The notes under the pieces were generated by a model. It ran no database searches, was not told the origin of the DNA, and saw only the letters and a list, made by a program, of their open reading frames with translations. A stretch of DNA of 6,762 bases from an uncultured Bacilli bacterium. Its GTDB lineage: Bacteria > Bacillota_I > Bacilli_A > RFN20 > CAG-826. Within the stretch, counting starts at the first letter, position 1. Every line of letters starts with the position of its first letter. Below, in pieces: positions 1-5,391 of this stretch. Made by a program: the position numbers and the translations under genes. Location of the stretch: assembly GCA_944342125.1 (NCBI GenBank), contig CALVMF010000059.1, forward strand, positions 1-6,762, in the 5' to 3' direction.

Positions 1-770
1 GGATAGCCTTCACTAGAAACTTCATAGATTTTTTCTTGAATCTTAGTAAAAGGTACAATAAAAAGTCTGATTCGAGGCTGATACTTGGTTAATTTATGCA
101 AAATATCCTCTAATTTATCGATAACTCCACTATTAGTGTAAGGTGGGGAAGCGTAGTGAATGCAGGTAATATCGACTCCTCTTTTTAAAAGCAGATAAGC
201 TGCAACTGGAGAATCAATTCCCCCACTTAGCATAACTAAACATTTTCCAATTGTTCCGCTAGGATATCCACCCATTCCCTTTATTGTTTTAGTAAATAAA
301 TATGCACCATCATCGCGAATTTCAATATCAAGTAAAATATCAGGATTATGAACATCCACTTTTTTATTGCTCTTTTTTAATATCTCGCCAGCTAGTTTTC
401 TATTTATTTCATCGCTTATATAAGGGTAAGATTTGTCGATTCTTTTAGTTCTAATCTTAAAAGTATTTCCTTCTTCGTTTTTAACGATGTCAAAGCCAAC
501 CTTTAAGATATTGTCTAAATCCTGATCAATTTTTAAAGCGAGTGAAAAAGAATACATGCCACTTATATCTTTTAATTTATTTTCTAAGTCTTCAATATGT
601 TGTTTTAAGTTTAAATAGATGTGGTCATGACGAATAATCATTTCATATTTATCTTCGTCTTCTTTTAAAGTATGCCTAATAGAACGAGCAAGCGAAGCAA
701 TAAAGTCGCGTTTATTTTTTCCTTTAGTTGACATTTCGCCAAAGCGAACAATGATTGTGTTATATTCCAT
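1..770 (-). CDS. thiI: tRNA 4-thiouridine sulfurtransferase ThiI (3' end outside window)
   Basis: ThiI adenylates U8 of tRNA and inserts sulfur received as persulfide from a cysteine desulfurase, giving 4-thiouridine. In many bacteria it also feeds sulfur to thiamine thiazole synthesis. It is cytoplasmic. The first 256 residues are visible. Residues 1-60 look like the N-terminal ferredoxin-like domain (VRFGEMSTKGKN near the start). Roughly 60-165 fit the THUMP tRNA-binding domain. KGMGGYPSGTIGK at 164-176 leads into the PP-loop ATP-binding motif SGGIDSPVA at 182-190. Bacilli-type ThiI is about 400 residues, so about 145 are missing, including the region of the sulfur-carrying cysteine. The ATG at 768-770 has AGAGG at 779-783, inside the 3' end of the upstream gene, 8 nt away. 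The gene starts 4 bp after the desulfurase stop, so the two are probably co-transcribed and translationally coupled. Identity is read directly from the motifs; the thiamine role is family knowledge. Confidence 0.96.
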   Translation of the reverse strand, partial: MEYNTIIVRFGEMSTKGKNKRDFIASLARSIRHTLKEDEDKYEMIIRHDHIYLNLKQHIEDLENKLKDISGMYSFSLALKIDQDLDNILKVGFDIVKNEEGNTFKIRTKRIDKSYPYISDEINRKLAGEILKKSNKKVDVHNPDILLDIEIRDDGAYLFTKTIKGMGGYPSGTIGKCLVMLSGGIDSPVAAYLLLKRGVDITCIHYASPPYTNSGVIDKLEDILHKLTKYQPRIRLFIVPFTKIQEKIYEVSSEGY

Positions 771-774
771 ATCT

Positions 775-1902
775 TTAACCTCTAATAGTTACAATTAACT
801 CTTTTAAGATCTTAATAAATTCCTCACATTCTTCGATGGTATTATCTTTAGACAAGGAAATTCTAAGAGAGTTATGTGCCTCTTTTTCACTTCTTCCGAT
901 AGCTTTTAATACATAAGATGATTCTTCTTTTTTCGAATTACAAGCTGAAACGCTAGAGCAATAAATCCCTCTATTTGATAAAGCCTCTACTATAACGCTC
1001 GCTTTTTTTGTTTTAAAAGAAAAGTTAACAATATATGGCGAAGAGTTTTTGCTCGTATTGATTACAATTTCATCTATTTTAGATAGCTCTTTTAATAAAT
1101 AATCCTGCAAAACTAAGGTTTTTTTATAAAAATTTTCAAAGTTAACAGTTATGTAATTCAAAGAAACATTAAATGAAGCAATAGCAGGATAATCTAAAGT
1201 GCCGCTTCTTAATCCGTTTTCTTGTCCACCTCCATGAATTAGAGGCATTAAAGATATTTTTTTCTTTTTTATTAATGCGCCAATTCCTTTAATGCCATAA
1301 ATTTTATGTGCACTAATCGTAATTAAATCAGCAAGCTGGTAGTCAAATCTTTCTTTTCCAAGGGTTTGAGCAGCATCACAATGGAGAACGCATTTTGGAT
1401 ACATTTTAATAATTTCTGATATCTCTTTAATATTTAAAATAAACCCAACTTCATTATTTACTGGCATCAAAGAAACTAAGATTGTGTCTTTGTCAATTGT
1501 CTTTTTAAATGTTTCTAGATCGATTTTACCTTCTTTATTTACATCAAGATAGGTGACAAGAAAGCCTAAAGTTTCTAAATAACGAAAAACATTTAAGACG
1601 CTTTCGTGTTCAACTTTGCTTGTAATAAGTTTATTCCCACGATTTCGATTTTTTAAAGCGTAACCTATAATAGCTAAATTGTTTGATTCGCTAGCTCCAC
1701 TTGTAAAAATAACTTCATATTTATCATCTAGTTTTAAACATTTTAAAAAATTAGCCTTGATTCGATTAATGTTGGCGCTTAAATGCATGGCTCCTTCATG
1801 AATTGAACTAGGATTAAAATAATTATTAAGGCTTTCATTATAAAAAGTATCTAAGCACTCTTTTATAGGCTTAGTTGAACTTGCATTATCAAAATAAATC
1901 AT
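775..1902 (-). CDS. nifZ: Cysteine desulfurase, NifS/IscS family, partner of ThiI
   Basis: This PLP enzyme converts L-cysteine to alanine and holds the sulfur as a cysteine persulfide for transfer. It has 375 residues, normal for the family. Visible landmarks are YFDNASST (3-10), SGASESNN (68-75), the PLP-stacking His99 in VEHES, HCDAAQ (174-179, Asp176 contacting the pyridine nitrogen), the Schiff-base Lys200 in SAHK, GGGQENGLRSGT (224-235) and the persulfide Cys321 in SSVSACNS. The last motif has Val where many relatives have Gly (SSGSAC), a mild variation. The start ATG overlaps the ezrA TGA stop (ATGA, 4 bp), with AGGGA at 1909-1913, 6 nt upstream. Because it sits directly before thiI and no iscU-like scaffold is seen nearby, the likely job is sulfur donation to ThiI, as for NifZ in Bacillus. 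A role as general Fe-S desulfurase cannot be excluded. The family is certain; the symbol rests on context. Confidence 0.95.
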   Translation of the reverse strand: MIYFDNASSTKPIKECLDTFYNESLNNYFNPSSIHEGAMHLSANINRIKANFLKCLKLDDKYEVIFTSGASESNNLAIIGYALKNRNRGNKLITSKVEHESVLNVFRYLETLGFLVTYLDVNKEGKIDLETFKKTIDKDTILVSLMPVNNEVGFILNIKEISEIIKMYPKCVLHCDAAQTLGKERFDYQLADLITISAHKIYGIKGIGALIKKKKISLMPLIHGGGQENGLRSGTLDYPAIASFNVSLNYITVNFENFYKKTLVLQDYLLKELSKIDEIVINTSKNSSPYIVNFSFKTKKASVIVEALSNRGIYCSSVSACNSKKEESSYVLKAIGRSEKEAHNSLRISLSKDNTIEECEEFIKILKELIVTIRG

Positions 1903-3638
1903 TGTTTATCCCTAAAGTTAAGCTTTTCCAAAGCCTGTTCGCTCATTTCATAGGCGTTTTTAAAGTCACCACTTAAAAATAAAGTTTCAGCTTGAGAAAT
2001 GATGTTATTTATTTCAGCAAATTTCATTCTATCGCGATTAACCAACAAAATATCTTCTTCAGCAAGTTTTTTGAAATTATTTAATTCTTGGATTTCCTTG
2101 ACCAAATTATTAGTTTTTTCATTTAATTCCATTTGATATTGGTTGGCTTGCTTAACATCAATCGGTACCTTACCTAGTATTTTTGATATATCATCTATTA
2201 AAGCGTAGCAATCGTCGAATCGATCCTTAAAAAGTTCGATATATTTATCACTTTTTAATTCACGAATTACTTGTTCACTTGTTTTTAATAAATCATATTT
2301 TGTTTTAATATTTTTAAAAGCCGTCTCACTATCATTTTTTAAGGAAATTAAATAATCATTGAAAGCATTAATACGATTTGAAATTTCTCTTGTGCCATTT
2401 TCTAATTCTTTTAGCTTAACTAAAAGCTCCGAATATGGATAAGGTTCAATATTTCTCATATATTGATCTAGTTTTCTTTTCGAGGTGCTGACTTCTTCAA
2501 CTTTAGTGCGAACATTGTCAAGTTCTTGTAAATGCTCATCATCGATTATATAAATCTTTTTAAAGCGAGCAATGTTATTATTAATTTTTACAAGTTCCTT
2601 GTCATAATTTAAAAATTCAGAAATAACTATTTCTTTCTTTTCGTTAAATTCCTCAAATGAAGCATCTTCAACTTTAAATTTTTCGAATAATTCATCTATT
2701 AAAGCTTCAATTTGTTCGGTTTCTTCTTTTATTTTAGAGACAGCTAAATTTTTAATATTAGCTCTTTCAATTTCTAATGCTTCATTTATTTCATTAATCG
2801 TATTTTCAACACCAAGATGACTTAAAGGTTTACCTTCTTTTAATAAACGCTCATATTGTTCTTTTAAAGTTTTGACTTTAGCAGGAATAATTTCGTTTAC
2901 TTCATTTATTAAAGGGGGAATAGTTACGATTAATTTATCTAATAAATCCAACACCTTGTCGATTCTTGGAATCATTTCCTTAGCTTCATCATAATTTGCG
3001 TTTTCAATAAAATCTTCAAAATCATTAAAATCGCGGTCAATTTTTTGAAAAACTTGTTCAAAAGAGGATGAAACATAGTTTAGCTCGTTAGCACTATAAT
3101 TAAAGTTAGATTTTACTTCTCTAAACTTTTCTTTTTCGGCAAGCATCATTTGACGCGCTTCTTCTTCTGGTCTAATAACCTCTACTAAATCATTATTTAA
3201 ACTATTAACTGATTCCTCGTATTGCTTAAGAATGCTGAGCTTTTCTTTATAATAAAGCTTAAATTCGCGTGTTTTATTTTCGTCTAAAAGGTTTTGAAGT
3301 TCAAAAAGAATATCTTGATATTTTTGGTCAGTTGTTTCCCTTATTTCTTTACTTCTTTTAAAATAAGAAGCATGAATATCGCTATAAAGAAGATTTGTTC
3401 TGCTAATTATTTCAAGTCTTTGAATATATGAATTATCTTGACCAGTAAGAAGCGCATGCAAATACTCATACTTAGATTGCAATTCATCTAATATCTTACG
3501 GCATTTTTTCTTATTTAAATAAAATTTACAAAGGCCAAAATAAAATAATACACCTAAACAAATTACACCTAATCCAGAACAAACAACAATAGCAATAATA
3601 TAGTTTAAAGATAAACCTTCTAAAACATTAACGAACAT
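1899..3638 (-). CDS. ezrA: Septation ring formation regulator EzrA
   Basis: EzrA is a membrane-anchored cytoplasmic protein that interacts with FtsZ and restrains FtsZ ring assembly away from midcell; it also takes part in the divisome. From the ATG at 3636-3638 it has 579 residues, close to the roughly 560-570 usual in Bacilli. One hydrophobic segment at about 13-37 is followed by a Lys-rich stretch (NKKK, 42-45), giving the expected N-out/C-in topology. The rest is almost entirely charged, heptad-like helix rich in Glu, Lys, Leu and Asn, consistent with spectrin-like coiled-coil repeats. The last 46 residues (from NRDRMKF, about 534, to SGDFKNAYEMSEQALEKL) resemble the conserved EzrA C-terminal patch. 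A GTG in frame at 3645-3647 would add three residues, but it overlaps the Shine-Dalgarno AGAAGG (3647-3652), which lies 8 nt from the ATG, so the ATG is preferred. It is the first gene of the ezrA-desulfurase-thiI run. Coiled-coil similarity alone is weak; gene order and topology make the call good. Confidence 0.88.
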   Translation of the reverse strand: MFVNVLEGLSLNYIIAIVVCSGLGVICLGVLFYFGLCKFYLNKKKCRKILDELQSKYEYLHALLTGQDNSYIQRLEIISRTNLLYSDIHASYFKRSKEIRETTDQKYQDILFELQNLLDENKTREFKLYYKEKLSILKQYEESVNSLNNDLVEVIRPEEEARQMMLAEKEKFREVKSNFNYSANELNYVSSSFEQVFQKIDRDFNDFEDFIENANYDEAKEMIPRIDKVLDLLDKLIVTIPPLINEVNEIIPAKVKTLKEQYERLLKEGKPLSHLGVENTINEINEALEIERANIKNLAVSKIKEETEQIEALIDELFEKFKVEDASFEEFNEKKEIVISEFLNYDKELVKINNNIARFKKIYIIDDEHLQELDNVRTKVEEVSTSKRKLDQYMRNIEPYPYSELLVKLKELENGTREISNRINAFNDYLISLKNDSETAFKNIKTKYDLLKTSEQVIRELKSDKYIELFKDRFDDCYALIDDISKILGKVPIDVKQANQYQMELNEKTNNLVKEIQELNNFKKLAEEDILLVNRDRMKFAEINNIISQAETLFLSGDFKNAYEMSEQALEKLNFRDKQ

Positions 3639-3648
3639 TTTTAACACC

Positions 3649-3673
3649 TTCTCTAGTATTTTATACTAGAGAA
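3649..3673. repeat. 11-bp perfect inverted repeat over ezrA -10 and SD
   Basis: TTCTCTAGTAT (3649-3659) and ATACTAGAGAA (3663-3673) are perfect reverse complements separated by TTT. The proximal arm covers most of the ezrA Shine-Dalgarno (3647-3652) and the centre covers the candidate -10. If transcription starts at the proposed promoter the RNA cannot contain both arms, so a DNA operator for a dimeric repressor is the simpler reading. If the start is further upstream, the RNA hairpin would hide the ribosome binding site. The repeat is seen directly; its function is inferred. Confidence 0.6.
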
Positions 3674-3690
3674 CAAGTTTTTTCTATCAA
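3660..3690 (-). promoter_or_regulatory. Candidate ezrA operon promoter
   Basis: On the minus strand TTGATA (3685-3690) is one base from the sigma-A -35 consensus. It is followed by TATAAA (3660-3665) at a 19-nt spacing, or GTATAA (3661-3666) at 18 nt; both spacings are slightly long. Transcription would begin near 3650, giving a very short leader before the ezrA ATG. In DNA this AT-rich chance matches are common, so this is an inference from position and sequence only. Confidence 0.4.
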
Positions 3691-3907
3691 TTATGGACTC
3701 TATAAAGTTAGTTTTTTTAGAAAAGAAAATCATCTAATCTAATTTTTTTATAAGTTTTTTAAAAAAGTTTGCATTTTTTTTAAAAATTCGAATAGTAATC
3801 ACCTTCTAGATAGTGAGGGATAGTTTTTTCCTTGATTGAGATAGCCAATTAATTAAGAAAAAATTGTTCCACAAAAGAAAGGAGGAGATCTGTTTAAAAC
3901 AGACAAA
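3674..3907. other. Non-coding AT-rich spacer between ezrA and tnpB
   Basis: I see no open reading frame or RNA gene here. The stretch holds long T and A runs at 3712-3789, including the self-complementary TTTTTTAAAAAA. A weak promoter-like pair toward tnpB is TTGCAT (3769-3774) and TAGTAA (3793-3798) at an 18-nt spacing, which I would not defend alone. From about 3822 there is structured DNA described separately, then the tnpB ribosome binding site. The left boundary of the mobile element probably lies in this interval. Confidence 0.5.
3822..3865 (+). repeat. Imperfect hairpin containing a TTGAT motif, possible element left end
   Basis: AGTTTTTTC (3822-3830) pairs with GAAAAAATT (3857-3865), including one G-T pair. 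After a bulged C at 3831, TTGATT (3832-3837) pairs with AATTAA (3851-3856) with one wobble. The loop of about 13 nt spans 3838-3850. TTGAT (3832-3836) equals the insertion and TAM sequence known for the ISDra2 TnpB system. That match is only five bases, and the motif lies inside the stem rather than just outside a hairpin as in IS608, so assigning it as the left end is tentative. Confidence 0.3.
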
Positions 3908-3916
3908 TTGAGATCT
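3880..3916 (+). promoter_or_regulatory. tnpB Shine-Dalgarno followed by a stem-loop that sets the start
   Basis: AAGGAGG-type Shine-Dalgarno AGGAGG is at 3880-3885. A perfect hairpin TCTGTT (3889-3894), loop TAA, AACAGA (3898-3903) lies between it and the start codon. The linear distance to the TTG at 3908 is 22 nt, too far; with the 15-nt hairpin folded away it becomes 7 nt, an ideal spacing. A competing pairing joins the two copies of the self-complementary AGATCT (3886-3891 and 3911-3916), which would place the SD against a closed stem and the TTG in its loop. The structure is seen directly; control of translation is inferred. Confidence 0.5.
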
Positions 3917-5257
3917 ATGTTTGATAATGAGTATATTTATATCTCACAAAAAGTTCGTTTAATGCCGAATAAGTCGCAAATAAATGTTTTAACTGACTTT
4001 TTTAATAAAGCGCGATTTATCCATAATCTTGCGGTGACTTATTATAATAAGAAGCTAGAAGAAACTGGTGAAATGTTAAAAGCCCCAATTCTTCAAAGTC
4101 TTTATTTAAAAAATAAACCACAATATGAATTTTTAAAGGATGTGTCGCCAACTTTACAAAACAAGATATTTGCAAACTTATCTATAGCAATAGGAAAAAG
4201 GATGGCAAATAAAGAAGCTAATAAATTTCTTTTCTTTAAAAAGAAAAAGACCATTCTTTATGAATCTTTTTATCTTGGAAAAAGCGAATTTAGTCTAGTA
4301 GAAAAGCCTAATAAAAAGCATCATTACATCTATTTTAAAGGATTAGGTTCATCTATAAAAATTCAAGATAAATTAAGATTTAAAGAAGGCATCCCACTTT
4401 TTGTGACCTTTAAAAAAGAGTTAAATAAGTATTATGCAAGTATAACGTATAAAGTGAAAAAAGATGATTATCTTTCTTCTTTAAAATACAAAATTGAAAA
4501 TAACGAGAAAGCGATTGGAATTGATTTAGGCATAAATCAATTTATAACTACTTCTTGTGGATTATCTATTGGCGCTGAAAGGCCTTTGTTAAAAAGTGAG
4601 AAGAGATTAAAAATGCTTTATCGTCGACTTGATAAAAAAGAACACCCTCGATTTAAAGGTGATACAACGAAAAAATCAAACGCCTATCTCAAACTTTCTT
4701 TTAAAATTGCGAAGCTTCATAATCGCATTAAAAAAATAAGAAACGACCATTTAAACAAGGTTTCATCAGTATTGGTAAGAAACTTTGCTGCAATTTGTAT
4801 GGAAGATTTATCAGTAAAAGAATTACAAAACAGTAAATCTTTCGCTAAAAACGAACAAGATATTGCTTTCTACAATTTGCAAACAAAGATCGCTTATAAA
4901 AGTAAGCTAGCAAATCATAAATTTATTCTTGCTAATAAATATTTTGCTAGTTCAAAAGTCTGTGTCAAATGTGGACACATTAAGGAAGATCTTACTCTAT
5001 TTAATAGAGTTTATAGATGCCCTAATTGTGGTTTTGAAATTGACAGAGATTTTAATGCTGCATGTAATCTTTTTAAATACATGAAGAAAATCATAGGATG
5101 GGGTACATCCAAATTTAAGCCTTTTGAGCTTGATAAATTAGTAAAAGATTGTGATAAAAACAATCTTAATTACTACTTTCAATCTTTAGGAAATAATCAA
5201 TCTGAAATTAAAAAAGATGCATTATTAACCCAAAAGTTAAATCATGCATCTATTTAA
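3908..5257 (+). CDS. tnpB: TnpB RNA-guided nuclease, IS200/IS605 family
   Basis: TnpB proteins are RuvC nucleases, relatives of Cas12, guided by an omegaRNA transcribed from the transposon right end. They cut next to a short TAM and help keep the element at its site. This copy has 449 residues from TTG, or 446 from the ATG at 3917; the TTG is favoured by the SD/hairpin spacing. The N-terminal OrfB helix-turn-helix-like region starts near YISQKVRLMPNK (11-22). The RuvC parts follow: Asp206 in GIDLG, Glu299 in CMEDLS and Asp381 in DRDFNAA, with a four-cysteine zinc ribbon in between (Cys352, Cys355, Cys371, Cys374). All catalytic and zinc residues are present, so the protein looks active, unlike nuclease-dead TnpB-derived regulators. 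About 60 residues follow the last RuvC motif; this tail is Lys/Asn-rich and its DNA overlaps the likely omegaRNA. No frameshift is seen. It diverges from ezrA and converges on the ATPase gene. Confidence 0.95.
   Translation: MRSMFDNEYIYISQKVRLMPNKSQINVLTDFFNKARFIHNLAVTYYNKKLEETGEMLKAPILQSLYLKNKPQYEFLKDVSPTLQNKIFANLSIAIGKRMANKEANKFLFFKKKKTILYESFYLGKSEFSLVEKPNKKHHYIYFKGLGSSIKIQDKLRFKEGIPLFVTFKKELNKYYASITYKVKKDDYLSSLKYKIENNEKAIGIDLGINQFITTSCGLSIGAERPLLKSEKRLKMLYRRLDKKEHPRFKGDTTKKSNAYLKLSFKIAKLHNRIKKIRNDHLNKVSSVLVRNFAAICMEDLSVKELQNSKSFAKNEQDIAFYNLQTKIAYKSKLANHKFILANKYFASSKVCVKCGHIKEDLTLFNRVYRCPNCGFEIDRDFNAACNLFKYMKKIIGWGTSKFKPFELDKLVKDCDKNNLNYYFQSLGNNQSEIKKDALLTQKLNHASI
5215..5251. repeat. Nested stem-loop at tnpB 3' end; terminator-like on the minus strand
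   Basis: An 8-bp perfect outer stem (AGATGCAT 5215-5222, ATGCATCT 5244-5251) encloses a 5-bp inner stem (TTAAC 5225-5229, GTTAA 5236-5240) with a CCAAAA loop. On the plus strand it would be a domain of the omegaRNA and also encodes the last residues of TnpB. On the minus strand the outer stem is followed directly by five more T residues (5214 down to 5210), the form of an intrinsic terminator, placed to end transcription coming from the ATPase gene. Its GC content is low for a terminator, so efficiency is doubtful. Confidence 0.5.
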
Positions 5258-5391
5258 TTAAGGTTGTTTATAAACCATAAATATTATTTTTCGAATATAG
5301 GCACGCAAATGCCAAATATAAGACTGCTGAGTTTACATACCGTAAATAAACGGAAACTGCGAAGCAGTAATTTAATTCCTTATCATTACAC
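5258..5391. other. Non-coding gap between convergent tnpB and ATPase genes
   Basis: There is no reading frame of note. Nearly all recognisable content is inverted repeats assigned to the element's right end and omegaRNA: GGTT/AACC-type pairing just after the tnpB stop, GGCA/TGCC at 5300-5313, and the tiers at 5323-5368. Read on the minus strand, the ACTGC/GCAGT stem followed by TT-CCG-TTTATTT is only a poor terminator. The junction with host DNA should lie between 5369 and 5391. Confidence 0.5.
5323..5368 (+). repeat. Three-tier hairpin with competing local stem, likely element right end
   Basis: ACTGCT (5323-5328) pairs with AGCAGT (5363-5368). Inside it AGTTT (5330-5334) pairs with AAACT (5354-5358), and inside that CCGT (5340-5343) pairs with ACGG (5350-5353) around AAATAA. 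The 3' strand can instead form a tight local hairpin, ACTGC (5356-5360), loop GAA, GCAGT (5364-5368), which excludes the outer two tiers. Its place just before the presumed guide junction matches where IS200/IS605 right-end hairpins and omegaRNA 3' stems are found. Confidence 0.5.

Larger units (their letters stand above)
3832..5391 (+). mobile_element. IS200/IS605-group, IS1341-like element (TnpB only), ends approximate
   Basis: The tnpB gene lies against the orientation of all neighbouring genes, between two host genes, and is flanked by inverted-repeat-rich non-coding DNA without a tnpA gene. IS200/IS605 elements lack terminal inverted repeats and do not duplicate the target, so the boundaries cannot be read directly. 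The left end is guessed from TTGAT at 3832-3836; the right end should fall between the last stem at 5368 and the ATPase stop at 5392. An element of this type is mobilised by a Y1 transposase supplied in trans, or is already immobile. A base composition as AT-rich as the surroundings gives no sign of recent arrival from a different genome. Confidence 0.55.
5096..5391 (+). ncRNA. Candidate omegaRNA scaffold and transposon right end
   Basis: In characterised TnpB systems the omegaRNA overlaps the tnpB 3' end and runs to the right end of the element, and the guide is the flanking DNA just beyond. Here that interval holds a dense series of stems: GGATG/CATCC (5096-5100/5106-5110), AGATGCAT/ATGCATCT (5215-5222/5244-5251) enclosing TTAAC/GTTAA, GGCA/TGCC (5300-5303/5310-5313), and a three-tier stem from 5323 to 5368. 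The 134 bp between the tnpB stop and the ATPase stop have no other explanation. The 5' and 3' ends are not determined; the first stem may be outside the RNA. The guide would be the bases after the right end, so it would cover the intergenic bases or the 3' end of the ATPase gene. Position and stems are seen; function is inferred from the family. Confidence 0.5.

Noticed and set aside
3645..3647. GTG as start of ezrA, giving 582 residues
   Set aside because: It overlaps the only good Shine-Dalgarno (AGAAGG, 3647-3652), leaving no spacing, whereas the ATG at 3636-3638 is 8 nt from it.
3712..3790. Poly-T/poly-A tracts as an intrinsic terminator
   Set aside because: The self-complementary parts contain almost no G or C, and no gene on the plus strand ends upstream within view.
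3908..5257. Nuclease-dead TnpB-derived regulator or a compact Cas12 effector
   Set aside because: All RuvC acidic residues are present, the length is typical of TnpB, and there is no CRISPR array or cas gene in the window.
5258..5391. CRISPR-like or tandem repeat array after tnpB
   Set aside because: The repeats are inverted arms of a few stems; there is no regularly spaced direct repeat with spacers.
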